Shown here: positions 25,459 through 38,187 of the stretch, in pieces
How positions within the stretch are numbered: the first letter of the stretch is position 1
Layout: each line of letters begins with the position of its first letter
Source of the DNA: Blastobasis lacticolella
Lineage: Eukaryota > Arthropoda > Insecta > Lepidoptera > Blastobasidae
Direction of reading: 5' to 3'
Assembly: GCA_905147135.1 (NCBI GenBank)
Contig: LR990059.1
Coordinates: 14,283,001 to 14,347,000, forward strand
Length of the DNA: 64,000 nucleotides
Position numbers and translations under genes: made by a program
The notes under the pieces: model-generated
Told to the model about the DNA's origin: nothing
The model's database searches: none
Seen by the model: only the letters and a program-made list of their open reading frames with translations

Positions 25459-25801
25459 TACAATGCAACAAATTTTAAAAATACAACCTTGTCTAACATC
25501 TAACCTACAGATCAAAAAAATTACCTAGGTCCCCCGAATTGGGGAAGGTGCCCAGAAGGCTAGCCACGTTGCCCTGCTGGATAGCGAGGCGATATGCTGA
25601 TCCAAGAAGAGTCTTCTGGTCATACGTATTTTCGACCAAGCGCTTAGATATCTACATATATAATAAAACGTAATGCGCTGTTTGTTGTTGCTATAGTTAG
25701 TACATTGAAATAAAACCTACACTGTAACTGCTAAAATATGTAGAAGTTTAAAGTAGGTAGGTACTGGTAAATAATACGAATCACATATTAAATTAATTTG
25801 C

Positions 25802-25807
25802 TTTATT
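25802..25807 (-). terminator. Poly(A) signal candidate of CP1
   Basis: AATAAA on the minus strand about 160 nt past the CP1 stop; a second copy lies nearby at about 25819-25824. Confidence 0.4.
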
Positions 25808-25963
25808 CAATATTTACTTTATTTGATTATAATACAACAAAACCTTTGAAACAATTACGCTACCATAATTAATTACAATAAGGAGAATTCAGAATCAACA
25901 AGAACGGTCGATTTTATCTCTAAAACAGTGACTTATAGTCATTTCATTTTAGTTAACAGAGGC

Positions 25964-28900
25964 TCACTTCAAAAGCATCAAGAATAAAGAGCTAACAGCA
26001 ACTGAGGCGAAAAAAGGCGAAGCGATGACAGCAGAAGAATCAGAGTATTGGTAGTAGTTGAGCAGCCTCGCGGTTTTGTCCATCTCGACCAGGCAGGCCA
26101 TAATCTCCTCGTTATTGGGGATGATCTGGTTAGCAGGGAGGAGGAAACCATTTTCGCCAAGATCTCTGAGCTCGAAGAGGAACACGATGGGAATGTCTGC
26201 TACACCTTTTACCCAGTCGAAGCTGGAGCCGCTCACTTCGTCTAGAAGAAGAATAGGTTTTGAATTATCAACACCATCATCCAAATCCTGACTTCTACCA
26301 GGGTCTGCTTCATTTAAAATTTGGGTTATTGATCGTTAATGTCTTGGTTGTGCTCTCGCGCACGAGGGTCCGTGGTCCGCCTTGACCATGATCCACGATT
26401 TGGCAGATCAAATAATTACAGTGAAGCGACTGCCATCTGACCTCCGTGGCACTGCTACCAGGGGAACCTGACCAGATTGGATCATGGTTACACATTTGGT
26501 CGCCTAAATGTGCAGGTTTCATCACTTCAGTGTTCAACTAATGTACATAACTCAGAAAAGAGATTAGTACAATGCGGCTCTGTGATTCGAGGGTGTAGAA
26601 CACGAAACCGACGAATTCGAACCGGTACCACGTAGTTTCCCCCCAAATTGAGTCTGACTTGTGTATGTAAAATATTATCTTACACAATATTTCGGCGGAT
26701 GTTCCGACGCGGTAGTTAGTCCCGTGAACTGCAGCTAACTTATCAGCGCCTCTAATACTGATTTCATACTGAAACAAAAATATCCAGAATTTATTTCCAA
26801 AGGTGACAATGCTTATGAACAATATTAGTCCCGGTAATAAACCCGATGGCCAGTAGGGCCTGCCAGAGTAGAATAGCACCAACCCCTTACACTCGTGGGT
26901 GTCGTATAAGGAGACTATTGTTATCAAGGCAAAAGATCTAGAGTCTCCGTAGGCAGGAGAATGGGCAGCAGCGTTTTTCATTGTTACACTTATAACACTG
27001 CGATCTCCAACCCGCCTGCCAAGCGTGGAGGTTATGACAATGAGCTCCCCTTTCATGGGAGAGGCCGTAAGTCCTGCAATTGACTGTTATGTTCTGTGAT
27101 GATGAATAAACCCGATAACGTGTACGATGAAAGTGTAGTCAATAACCACGAAACTCTTAAAACCAATATTAGTCTTATTATTGAAAATACATGGTATACC
27201 ATAAGATCAGGCAGAGACTATCGAAAATATGAGAAATAAAGTGAAATATGCCAATAAATAGCTTTTGCTTTGAGTTGTTTCAATTTTCTACAATAAAGTA
27301 ACTGTTTAGTATGGCGTAAACTAAATAATAGCGAGCATAAATTCTTGGAGTACCTTTTTATGTGCTTTTAAGATAGCCTTTTATAATGGCGGAGAATAGC
27401 ATCTTAATGTGTATGGTGCTAATACATTATCAAGTTTACGGTTATTCGGTCATTATATTCACATGAACTCAACTATGTACTTACATTATAGTACAAATAC
27501 CTGTCTAGACGACCGAGTTTTGCTTGGGGTGTACCGAGTTTCCTGCGCATTTTTTTAACAGACAGAAAATTCATTCATTTGGCCCCGAAAACCCCAAACT
27601 GCAAACTTTCATAAAAATCGTTAAAGCAGTTTTCGAGAAACTCAAAAGGTGGTTCGGTTTACCTTTAATAAAATAGAATAATCATCTTGGCGTTAATGTC
27701 TCGGTTGTGCTCTCGAGAACGAGGCCCCGTGTTCCACCTTGACCATGATCTACGATTTGGCAGATAAGGTAACTACAGTGGAGTGACTGCCGTCTTTTTT
27801 TTTTTTTTTTTTTTTTAATTTCATACGGTAGGCAAGCGGGCCACCTGATAGAAAGTGGTCACCACTGCCTATAGACATTAGCAACACCAAGAGTATCGCT
27901 AATGCGTTGCCCACCTCTATAACACGTTGCTCTGGCAGCAAAAAGCAAATGCCACTCCACTGCCAAAGCCACGGTTCCCCAAATCCCCACCCCATGGAGC
28001 ACTGGAAACCTTACTCACCGGCAGAAACACAATACTATTTAAAAGAGTATTATTTAGCTGCGATATTCTGTAAGGTGGAGGTACTTCCCCAGTCGGGCGG
28101 CTCCAATTCGAACGAGATACCCCGCTATGCCCTACCTCTCTTAAAACTAACCTCCGTGACCCTGTTATCAAGGGAGACTGGCCAGGTTGGATCATGGTTA
28201 CACGTTTGCGACTGAATGTGCAGATTTCATCACGATTTTTTCTCTCACCGTAAGAGCATTGATTAGTGGTCAACTAATGTACATCACCCAGAAAAAAGTC
28301 GTTGGTATATAGCGGCACTGGGATTCGAACCCATAACCACTATAGTCCACCGTTGCTCAATCAGTCTTAATAATAAAACATATTGAAATAACATCTGATA
28401 CTTCACTACAACTCACCAAGTCGGCATAATTATCCGCCTCCAGAACACCATATCCTGAAGCATGGCTGTAGGGAATCAATATCATGTGAGAGTAAGAGTG
28501 GAAGGCAAAGTAGTACAGGAAATTTCCATCGCCTTTCAAGTTTCGCACGTAGTTGGAGATAGCCTGAGCCTCTGGTTCTGATGCTGGCCTGGGTCCAGCG
28601 TATGTCTGGTCACATGGATTGCTAGAAGCTCCGGTTGCTGAAAATAAGTTGGAACTAGTAATTACAATACAATTTTATACAAAAAGAAAATTGGTACACG
28701 GTATAGGAACGTGTCATCTTTAAAATGTTATGCATGCCAATGATTTTTTAGAGTTCTATTCGAAGGCATATGCTAACTATTGAGTTTATATATTTTATAT
28801 ATCGATTAATGGAAATATGTTTATTCATAATGAGTACCTAGCTTAAAGTAAAAATTTAATATAATTTTTGTACTTTGTTTTGTGGATATGAATACCTACT

Positions 28901-30579
28901 CGTGAATCGTATAGGTATGTATTAGGCGGGCTGGCTACTCATTAAAAATCAAAATAAATCAACTTACACATCCAAACGAAGTCAAAGTTTCTGTTAAGAT
29001 CTATGCCGTTGCTTAAGTCGTTGTTGTTGGTGCAATTTACGAAGTTCGCAGGATTGCGGTTTTTTCTCCACATGCGGTCCTATAACGTAGCGTTGAAATT
29101 AAATCATTTGAATTAATAAATTAATACTGGATTATGAGGTTCAAAAACAAACAATGGAATGAATTTCCCTATCAATATAACCTTTTCCACAATTAATGTA
29201 ACTAGCGTTCAAGACAGGAGTGAATAGGCACTATACAGGCAAGCATACTTCACCACTATCATCTGATATTTTTTTATTTTTTTGTTAAGGTGAAAATTAA
29301 TTATAACAATTCTACTTACATCAGAGAAAGTATAAAGGTAGCCGTCAGGGTTTACGGACGGGAAGATATGCCAAACAAAAGCCTCGGCTAGGAACCTGAC
29401 ATCCGAATCTTCACTTGTGAGGAACTCTTTGATGATCCAAGTTACAGTAGCTGGCGATATCCACTCACGAGAGTGAATCCCTCCTTCGATCATACCTATG
29501 AGAGGGTAAGGTCCTCTGTCTGTAGAATTAAAGTTAATTATCACTCCTTTGATGGGATTTCCTTCATTGGAGTTGCCCATGGTAACAGTTGAGACCACAT
29601 CAGGGAACATTGCTTGGAGTTCATCCAACCAGGCATGGATTGCTGCCAGGTTGTGGTACTCAAGCCAATTGAAGGAACCAAGACTAGTAGAACGCGCAGC
29701 TATATCTTGAGCTGGTACTATTTGAGCATCAATTAATCTGAAATAGCAAAACTCAAACTAAAACTCAAATACGTTTATTCAGTTTAGGTTTTCACAAACA
29801 CTTATGAACGTCATAATCATAATTATAATATAAAATGAATGGTAGGCACCATGGCACCATCGAGCGGACAACGGTTTCTTGGCTAGTATGTAGGGCCATA
29901 TAAAAAAGAAAACAAGAAATAGACTCAGCGGCCAAGCACATAGCTTATTTTAGTAAATGACGCCGCAATATTTACTGTTTGTCAGTCTTTATCAGGTTGT
30001 AACTGCGAAAAGTGTGCTCGAGCTTATTTGCTGCTTCCCATTTCTATTATTAGATATGATATTCATACTTAGGGCTTCTCAACTATTTCTAAAATTTACT
30101 CTTTTTGTCTTAGGTCTATATTTAGAATTATTAGAATTAATAGGTATCTTCTAGTGTGCTGGATCCATCGTTAACGTTTTCTTTGCGTTTAAGCTAAGAT
30201 ATAGGTCAAGAGTAATCCAAAGAATCAGAAAAGAAAGCGAATTAGTAATGATTTTGATAGCATTTTCTCTAGTAAATCTTATGTCAACTAACACTTACTC
30301 TTGCACGTTGGCTACACGCAATTGTGGATCGAAACCGACGTTCTTGCTGTACTCAACGAAATTGAGGTCCTCGCTTGGTGAGACCATTATTCTTACATCA
30401 CTCCCGACTTTGAAAGCATCCGTCCAAAACTCATATCCAGTCTTCCTTAGATCAGTTAGAATTTGAACCTGTTCTTCCGTATTCGGGACCACAGAATATA
30501 CTTTGTAATTGTCATAATATACTTTAGCTTCCGTTAAAGCTAATAGCCCTAGAAGGGCGACAACTACTTTCGAAACCAT
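25964..30579 (-). CDS. CP1: secreted/anchored zinc carboxypeptidase A-like (M14A), 6 exons, 464 aa
   Basis: Exons (minus): 30579-30299, 29737-29320, 29079-28968, 28637-28417, 26768-26684, 26241-25964; all junctions GT/AG, total 1395 nt. Predicted to remove C-terminal residues from peptides after secretion, probably in gut lumen or at the cell surface. Residues 1-18 form a signal peptide; a propeptide follows to about Arg109. Zinc ligands H182, E185 (HSRE) and H317 (FHSYS); R238 (RMWRKNR), N262-R263 (LNRN), Y373 and catalytic E396 (FELRD) match the M14A family. F380, at the place of bovine CPA Ile255, suggests a hydrophobic/aromatic preference rather than CPB-like basic. Cysteines in the NCTN and NPCD segments could form the family disulphide. 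The last 26 residues (SDSSAVIASP... to LMLLK) extend past the usual end and are strongly hydrophobic, as in a GPI signal or membrane anchor. Intron 4 holds an R3 SINE and a SINE interrupted by another repeat; intron 5 holds a SINE. Family assignment is firm; anchoring and substrate are inferred. Confidence 0.92.
26327..26592 (-). mobile_element. tRNA-derived SINE S1 in CP1 intron 5
   Basis: TTAATGTCTTGGTTGTGCTC to the CATAACTCAGAAAAGAG region; head truncated. Confidence 0.55.
26848..27104 (+). mobile_element. R3 repeat with 12-bp target duplication, in CP1 intron 4
   Basis: Flanked by AATAAACCCGAT at 26836-26847 and 27105-27116. The same body as 15357-15595, ending TGTGATGATG. Confidence 0.7.
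27680..28362 (-). mobile_element. tRNA-derived SINE S1 interrupted by R4 (CP1 intron 4)
   Basis: Tail half 27680-27793 and head half 28149-28362, with R4 between. Confidence 0.6.
27794..28148 (-). mobile_element. R4 retroposon inserted inside a SINE (CP1 intron 4)
   Basis: A poly(T) at 27797 marks its A-tail. Its tail GGTGGCCCGCTTGCC resembles that of the jockey/CR1-like LINE. Near-identical copies are at 33876-34222 (+) and 37332-37690 (-). It splits the SINE at 27680-28362 between the ACTGCCGTC and ACCTCCGTGACC segments. Confidence 0.65.
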
Positions 30580-30743
30580 TGCAACGTCACGTGTTTACAT
30601 TGACGGGAATAATGTGAGAGTAAATATTTTTCTAGACCACCGTATCAATTATAGCAATAAAGATTACAAATTATCTATAGTTTTATTTGCAGCAATAGAT
30701 CCATAAATGGCCATTAAAACGATCATAAAACAGTTTAAAGTAA

Positions 30744-30749
30744 TTTATT
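30744..30749 (-). terminator. Poly(A) signal candidate of CP2
   Basis: AATAAA on the minus strand about 110 nt past the CP2 stop and 165 bp before the CP1 start codon, so the CP2 3' end and CP1 promoter share the same 279-bp spacer. Confidence 0.45.
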
Positions 30750-30858
30750 AACAGGATTGTAACAGAACTTATAGGGTCTTAACGGATGAAAAGAAATATA
30801 TGCTCCTTTGTAAACTATGAGATAACATAAGTGAATCAAATATGATTAGTTTTACATA

Positions 30859-33800
30859 TTACAAAACGAACATCAATGCCAAAGCAATCATTATGAGATT
30901 AGTCGTTAACGAATTTCCGTTACTCCAGTATCCCAGTCGTCTAGCTACTCTGTCCATTTCAACCAGCGCATCCATGACTTCTTCATTATTATCAACAATG
31001 AGTTCTGGTGGCAAGAGGAATCCAAAGTCTCCGTCATCTCTCAGTTCAATCAGATATACTATTGGTACATTCGCTACTCCTTTTACCCAATCAAAGCTTG
31101 AGCCACTGACTTCATCTGTAGATAAAATAATAAAGTTAATAGGTACTATAAAGCAACCGATATAAAGTTCAGCTTCGCAAATTTCACTTACACAAAATGT
31201 CAGCCGATGTTCCAACCTCATATTCAATCCCGTGCCTTTGTGTGAGTTTATCCATTCCTCTTATAGCGATTTCAAACTGGAAATGAAATTACTTGTTAAG
31301 GTGTTTCCTTTACAAGGACAACAGACTTGACTGAGTGAATAATTATTTAGTGTACCTATATTAATTAATTAAAATCGGTAATAGGTGCCGGCCCTGACCA
31401 AGATTTGATCCAAGATTTGACAGATCAGGTAATTACAGTGGAGCGATTGCCATCTGACCTCCGTAACCTTACTACCAGGGGAACCTGACAAGATTGGAAT
31501 ATAGTTACACATTCATTCGCCTGAATGTGCATGTTTCATCACAATGTTTTTCCTCGCTGTAAGAGCATCGGTTAGTGTTCAACTAATGTACATATTTAAC
31601 TCAGCCGCATTTGATGCATGGCGGCAGTGGGATTCTAACCTGGTGTCTTTCGCTTGCGAGTTGGATACCTTTACCACCGACGCTCTTGCACGCATGCGAA
31701 TACGTGATCATTTTAAACAATAGCTTTTACTTTGTTATTATTTTTCTTTTACTAGGTACTATGCCTACCATATCTCCATAATTGTCTGCCTCCAAAACAT
31801 CTGCTCCCCCAACATGACTGTAAGGCACCAAGACCATCTGTGCGAAAGAATGGAAGGTGATATAAAAGACTAGGTTCCCATTCTGTCTCAGTCTGTTGAC
31901 GTGGCCAATAATAGCTCTGGTCTCGGCTTCTGAATTGGCGCCTGGACCAGCGTATACTTCTGAACAAGGATTTGTTGAAGCTCCAGTTGCTGAAATGTGG
32001 TAAAATTTTAAATTATCTATAGCGATATGGAGTTCAGTTCGAGCAGTTACACATATGACTATTTGAGTGGTTCAGTTGGTTAACAGAGTAGAGTTCAGGT
32101 TGGCCGAGCAGAAGTTGAAATGCAAAATTTTATTTTCTGTTACGGGTCCAGGTGTAGTGTATATAATAAGTGTGTGTTAAAAAAATTACATTAATTAGTT
32201 TATCAGTTATCGAACCCCCATAACACAAGCTTTGCTTATTTTGGGTCTAGATGGCTCTGTGTGAATTTGTCAAAGCATATTTATTTATTTATTGTACATA
32301 GACGAAGAATGTATCAACAGTCGACCATGGCCGCGTGCGTTATCATCTAATCACATACAAACGATATCTTATCATACACATAGGAATTGTATTCGCAAAC
32401 AATATTGCTCAAAAGGTAGCCAGCGCAATTACAGGCATTCGGTAAATCATCTTAGTCCTTACAGTGACAACGCATCTGCGGTTCTGTATTTTTGGTTCTT
32501 GCAACCTAAATGAGTGAAGCTTATATGTTATGGGCGACAGTTACCGCTTACTATCAAGTGGGCTGTCAGCTTGTTGGTCACAGCGTAGAATAAAAAATAT
32601 TTGATGCAACTGTTAATGTTAAATCATAATCATGAGCATATACTATTCGTATTCCACAGCTAGAATTAAGCCTCTGATAAAGTAAGCCTATGAAAAGTGT
32701 CTTAACTCCGACTGACTCCGAGCATAGCGCGTTCCATCGCCAAAGAGCAGTTTTCCAGTAGGTATTGTCAGTTGGTTTCAAAAAGCATCAATAGATGGCT
32801 CTCCCACAATTATGGTACTTCTATTTTAAATCTTTATGATTTTGGTAGTGATGACATGCAGCCAACTAATACTAAACATAAAAATAAAAAGTTTATTAAT
32901 ACAAACATAACTTTTAAAGGTTGAAAGAAATGTACAAAACATATTTATAAAGCACTATGTTCCATTTTACTACAAACCTTTAATATTTGAATTACGTCCA
33001 TTCTTGATCCTAGCGTCAATGAAACGAACTGAATCAGTCAAATTGATGTTTGTTTTGTTTGCAATAATTTATTAAAATCTCTACTACTGTTGAAAACTAT
33101 TGATAAATACATTATCCAATACAACGTATCCAGTGTTTATATCCTCTTTGCTAAATACCTATTTCAAGCGATGTTCAATTGCCTTTGTCGGGGCGCCATC
33201 TAGCGAATGGTTAGAAATGCTTTATATACCTATTGGAAAACTGCTCATTGAACAACCTTTAACTGTTTTTTTAGCGTGTTGATAAGAAACACTAATATTA
33301 TAATGGCCCAATAGTTAAGTTATTACGTTATATATAATAATACGTTAATCTATTGTTAATCATCAATTAAAATTCGCCATCCTTATCTATGGTAAGTTGT
33401 AGACAGAGACGGAAAGAGTTTTAATCGATGATTAAAATGAGGCGTTAGACACTTTGACACTTTGTGTATTTGAACTGGTGAACCAGGGCCCGTTTAAATT
33501 AGGTATATATATACCTGTGAAATTGGCATTTTGTATGGCGACAATGACGGAAACTGGAATTGTCATATAAACAAATTTTTAAAGTTCTTGGAAATGGCCA
33601 ATCCGATTACAATAAAACTTTGTATGTCTAATTAGACAACATTAAGCTATCTGGTGCAAATCATTTTATTTTGATAACTACCTTTTTTAAAAAATTACAT
33701 CTAATTAAAAAGGCAAAACTGACGACACATGAAAAGGGGTATTTTCAACAACAACAATAACCTTAAAACATATTTTTTATTTTATTTTAGGGACTTACTG

Positions 33801-36424
33801 GCATCTTAACATACTCTATTTTCGAAAACAAGTAAATATTTTGATAAGTTATGTAGAATTAAAAATATTTACAATATTTATTAAGAGAGGTAGGGCATAG
33901 CGGGGTATTTCGTTCGAATTGGAGCCGCCCGACTGGGGAAGTACCTCCACTTTACAGAATACCGCAGCTAAATAATACTCTTTTAAATAGTATTGTGTTT
34001 CTGCCGGTGAATAAGGTTTCCAGAGCTCCATGGGGTGGGAATTTAGGGAACCGTGGCTTTGGCAGTGGAGGGATATTTGCCTTTTTGCTGCCAGAGTAAC
34101 GTATTATAGAAGTGGGCAACGCATTGGCGATAGTCTCGGTGTTGCTGATGTCTATGGGCAGTGGTGACCACTTTCCATCAGGTGGCCCGCTTACCTGTTT
34201 GCCTGTCATGTGACATAAAAAAAAAATTATAGCAAATGTGCAATTGCGAAAATACCGCATCCGTCTAGCAACTGCCTTATTACCGCCTCGGTAAAAAAAA
34301 ATGTAATTGGATCACGATAGAAGCTCAATGACAGTATCAATTGTAGCAGAATACCAAGAATGCGTGAAACTGCCATTGAGCTGCTATTGCAATCCGTTTA
34401 CAATTTAATCGAGCCCTTAGTAACAGTAGCAGTATACCAGTGTCAAACTGCCATTGAGCGCTATTGAAATCGAATTACAATTCAATCCATTCATTAGTAA
34501 ATTGGCGGATTTGAGGCCCTGAAAACGCGCAGCCAACACGCGCACTGGTCAATCTATTGGCGTATACGCTACGTTGTTATTGTGACGCTACTGATTAGAC
34601 TGACCAGTGCATTTGTGTTATGTTCGGTGATTAGGATGGTTCGCAGTCAGTGTTGAGAAACGATGAAAATATTCCAAAAAAGCTCACCCACCCAAACACA
34701 GACACACATCCACAATACACCCAAAACCCAAAATTCAACACAAAGTATAGAAAATTACACAATCATTAGGCCGATAGGTACTGGTTGAGAACTTTATTTT
34801 TTTAATTATAGCTTAGAGTTATTACTAATGAAAAGAAGATTACTCACTCATCCACAAGAATCCAAAATTCCTATTAAGGTCAACCCCATTGCTCATATCA
34901 TCGTTGGTGTTCCATTGCGCACATGACGTGAACTGTTGTGTATTTCTATTCTTTCTCCACATTCTATCCTGAAACATTCATGCCGAGAATAAATTTCCGA
35001 GACAATTTGATTTAACTCAACATGGTAGCCTAATGTGAAAATCAGTTTGAGTAGGCTCGCCTGTAATTGTTCGGTGGCTACCTTAGACCCTGGTATACAT
35101 TAGAACCAGATAGACAGTATTAGGAAAGAGATCCCAGTAAGTCCAACAAGCGATGGATGAACATCGTTGAGTCGGATGCAGAAGCCTAAAGGCTTATGAC
35201 ACGAGGATATTAAAGATATGGTAAAGTGAACGAGGAACTGTATGTAAGCAGTCCCTGACAGAAAGTGGGATTTATAGGATTTTTCAAAGTTTGTTTTCAA
35301 CGTTTTTCTTTATAGTAAAAACTTCGATGTTAGGACTCAGGTGGGTCAGGTGGGTGGGGTCACCCTGGATGGGTTGGTACAAGTTTTTATTTTTGCCTTT
35401 AAGAAACAGCGCTTAACATTGTTATGTTTCCGTTTACAGCCTATGTTGTTAAGTGCAATTACGAGTATAGATGACGGAAAACATGATACTTTGAAATTTT
35501 TATATTTTCTTGCATGTAAATATATTCTGTACAATATAATACTTACGTTTGTAAAAGTGTAATCGTAGCCATCAGGGTTAGTCACTGGGAAGAGGTGCCA
35601 AACAATATTTTCAGCCATTGCCCTGACGTTTGGATCCGAGCTCGTCAAAAGTTCTTTTATAATCCACGTCACTGTTGCTGGAGATATCCATTCTCTAGCA
35701 TGAATTCCACCTTCAATCATAGCAATTGTCGGATTATCCTGCTTTCTATAATTTATCTCGACTCCCAGTATATGTCTATCACCAAATGTGGTACCAAGAT
35801 CAACTAGGGTTACCACATCTGAGTGGGTTTCAGCTATATGTCTTAGCCAGTCGTGGATTTCTTCTAGATTTTGGTAATAGTCCCATGCGTAGTCTGTGCT
35901 GGCACGGTTACGTGGCCGTTGCATCTGCGTTGTCATAAATCTAAAATGAAAAATATCTATAGGTATGTCAGTTGACGAAGATGAAATTTTATAAACTTCA
36001 TAAGATTTTTACAGAGCTTCCAAACTCGGACATTTATGGAGTTCTTAGGACGAAATCCGACATAGTTAGTAAAAACTTGGTACAAGAGGTCACTTCATTT
36101 TATATTGTGGAAATATCATAAAAGGACTTACTTGTTCACATCATCAACAGCAACTTTATACTCCAAATTGACTGATGCTAGATAATTTTCAAATTCTTTC
36201 TGTTTTGTTGGCTGTACCATAATTCTTACGTCACCCATTACCTTGACTACTTGCGTCCAGAACGAGTACTCATTTCCTTTTTTTAAATCACTCAGAATTT
36301 TAACCTCATTTTCACTTTTTGGTATAATTTTGTACACTTTATATCCACTATAACTTTGGTACGCCGTATTGGCACAAGCAAGAGAAATAAGTATGAAACA
36401 TGTTATTTTACTCACAATTTTCAT
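30859..36424 (-). CDS. CP2: zinc carboxypeptidase A-like (M14A), 6 exons, 456 aa
   Basis: Exons (minus): 36424-36132, 35940-35547, 34968-34848, 31989-31769, 31276-31192, 31115-30859; total 1371 nt. Same architecture and intron positions as CP1. Signal peptide roughly 1-19 (MKIVSKITCFILISLACANT), propeptide to about Arg110 (RPRNR). Zinc ligands H178, E181 (HARE) and H316 (FHSFA); R234, N261-R262, Y372 and catalytic E395 (IELRD) are present. F379 and S327 line the predicted S1' pocket, so CPA-like specificity is inferred. The C terminus adds NGNSLTTNL then a hydrophobic run ending MFVL, a good GPI-signal shape. The intron 4 donor is GTAGGC, weaker than the GTAAGT of the other introns. Intron 3 (34847-31990) carries a tRNA-SINE (32069-32295) and an inserted repeat (33876-34222). 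The stop lies only 279 bp upstream of the CP1 start. Family assignment firm. Confidence 0.92.
31388..31686 (-). mobile_element. tRNA-derived SINE S1 in CP2 intron 4
   Basis: CAGATCAGGTAATTACAGTG body and ACCACCGACGCTC head; lies 83 bp from exon 4. Confidence 0.6.
32069..32295 (+). mobile_element. tRNA-derived SINE S2 in CP2 intron 3, B-box damaged
   Basis: GAGTGGTTCAGTTGGTTAAC head; B-box region deleted; TAGATGGCTCTGTGTGAATT body. Confidence 0.55.
32300..33870. other. CP2 intron 3, repeat-poor part
   Basis: AT-rich; no ORF with recognisable content. Confidence 0.5.
33876..34222 (+). mobile_element. R4 retroposon in CP2 intron 3
   Basis: Starts ATTAAGAGAGGTAGGGCATA, has GTTCGAATTGGAGCC near the head (a weak tRNA B-box look), and ends GTGACATAAAAAAAAAA. 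Confidence 0.65.
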
Positions 36425-36531
36425 TGTGATTGCTTGCTAGCAACAGACTAAATAAAGTTTTTGTCAATTTCACTAATTGTTTCTTTACCGATAATTAAAA
36501 TCGGGATTACTTATTGGATTAAAATTTAATA

Positions 36532-36539
36532 TATTTATA
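36532..36539 (-). promoter_or_regulatory. TATA box candidate of CP2
   Basis: On the minus strand this reads TATAAATA, 108 bp upstream of the CP2 start codon, which would give a 5' leader of roughly 75-80 nt. GATA-like motifs (TTGATAA, GTTGATAG) lie just upstream. Position and match are good; no transcript evidence. Confidence 0.45.
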
Positions 36540-37331
36540 CTATCTAATCTTTAAATAGCTATCAACATAATTATCAAGTTTTAAGACAACAGGGGCCAGA
36601 TACGACAATCGGAATCGCATTTTTTTAAAGATTTTCTTTGGACTAGTTTAGGTTTAATTTACTCATATTAATTAGTTTTGGTGAAAGATTAGCTGGCCAT
36701 TTGGTACAAATTTATTAGTATTACGACAACGTTATATGTTTGTGTAGGTAGCAAATCAAATAAAAACAGAACTAGGAAAGTAGATAAATGTTTGCGATAA
36801 GATAAAAATGTGAAAACTAATATTTATTTAGGACATAAAATATAATTAAATAAAAGTAGGGGAATCCCGTACAAAATCGGGTAGCGTGGTAAAAGCGGGA
36901 CAAAAAAATCACGTGAAATAGTTTTTCCTTGCTGCCACTACTGTGATCACGTGACAGCGTTGTACGGCAGCACTTTTAAACAGAGCTTCGTCGCCGGAAA
37001 ATATTAAATTTGATTCTAAATTTTAATATTTCAACACATTTCAAAATTTTCTATGACCTTAGAAAGATGGTACATTTGGACTTCTTAACAGACTTCAAAA
37101 ACAAAAGAAGAAGAAGGTTCTATGTTCGACTGTATGTATGAATTATCTTTGCCTTTTGTGTATGTTAACGTGATGCATAAAAAGCATAGGTATACCTTAC
37201 CTAACTGTAAGGAAAGTATTGAAGTTACCCTAATTACCAATGCTAATTTAGAAATAGTATAATTTATAATATTATAGTCAAGCCCTTGCCGACACCATGT
37301 GACTATGCTGACACCAAATTCAAAAATAAAT

Positions 37332-37690
37332 GGTTTTTTTTTTTTTTTTTTTATGTCATACGGTAGGCAAATAGGCAAGCGGGCCACCTGATGGAAAGTG
37401 GTCACCACTGCCTATAGACATTAGCAACACCAAGAGTATCGCTAATGCGTTGCCCACCTCTATAACACGTTGCTCTGGCAGCAAAAAGCAAATGCCACTC
37501 CACTGCCAAAGCCACGGTTCCCCAAATCCCCACCCCATGGAGCACTGGAAACCTTACTCACCGGCAGAAACACAATACTATTTAAAAGAGTATTATTTAG
37601 CTGCGATATTCTGTAAGGTGGAGGTACTTCCCCAGTCGGGCGGCTCCAATTCGAACGAGATACCCCGCTATGCCCTACCTTTCTTAAAAT
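37332..37690 (-). mobile_element. R4 retroposon between CP3 and CP2
   Basis: Same body as 27794-28148, again with poly(T) on the plus strand; an older partial relative lies at about 845-905 (+). Confidence 0.65.
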
Positions 37691-37962
37691 TACCTATTCT
37701 AAATTAAATTCTTAATGATACCTATTGTATGTTAAATTGCTTATTTTTAGCTGTTTTGTGAGAAGGCGGTGCAATCAGTGTCACGGAGTGTTTTGCGAAT
37801 GCACGACTGTGTCGCGACTGAATTGAAATTGTCGCGTGTTAGTCGTATTTTCTACAGAGCTTTACAGCATGGGAAAGTAGTGATCTTGATGAGTTTCGGT
37901 GTTTCAAATGTTCATTTTAATTAATTATTTTGGCCAAAAATATTAGTATTCGCTTTTTTACC

Positions 37963-37981
37963 AACCTAACCTAACCTAACC
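37963..37981. repeat. Short telomere-type repeat (CCTAA)3
   Basis: AACCTAACCTAACCTAACC; the insect telomere unit is TTAGG, which is this sequence in reverse. Too short to be a real telomere remnant with certainty. Confidence 0.6.
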
Positions 37982-38024
37982 GATTTCATATGTAGAGGAA
38001 AACATGAACATACAAAGATTTTTT

Positions 38025-38030
38025 TTTATT
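38025..38030 (-). terminator. Poly(A) signal candidate of CP3
   Basis: AATAAA on the minus strand about 160 nt past the CP3 stop. Confidence 0.35.
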
Positions 38031-38187
38031 TAAGAAAAAGTACACAATTCATTAAAAACGAAAATTTAAATAGACATATTGATAGTAGACACAAATCTAA
38101 GTTATTAATAACCATAGCTCATAATTTTTAATCTAGAATCTTCCAGTCCAGCTCCAGGCTCCTACTAGTGAAATAGCAACAACAATT

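Noticed and set aside
29957..30154. Hydrophobic 65-codon plus-strand frame in CP1 intron 1
   Set aside because: AT-rich DNA gives Leu/Phe/Ile-rich frames by chance; it lies within an intron and has no other support.
35100..35330. Possible LINE fragment in CP2 intron 2 (GACACGAGGATATTAAAGAT)
   Set aside because: Some resemblance to RTE coding text, but too diverged to assign.
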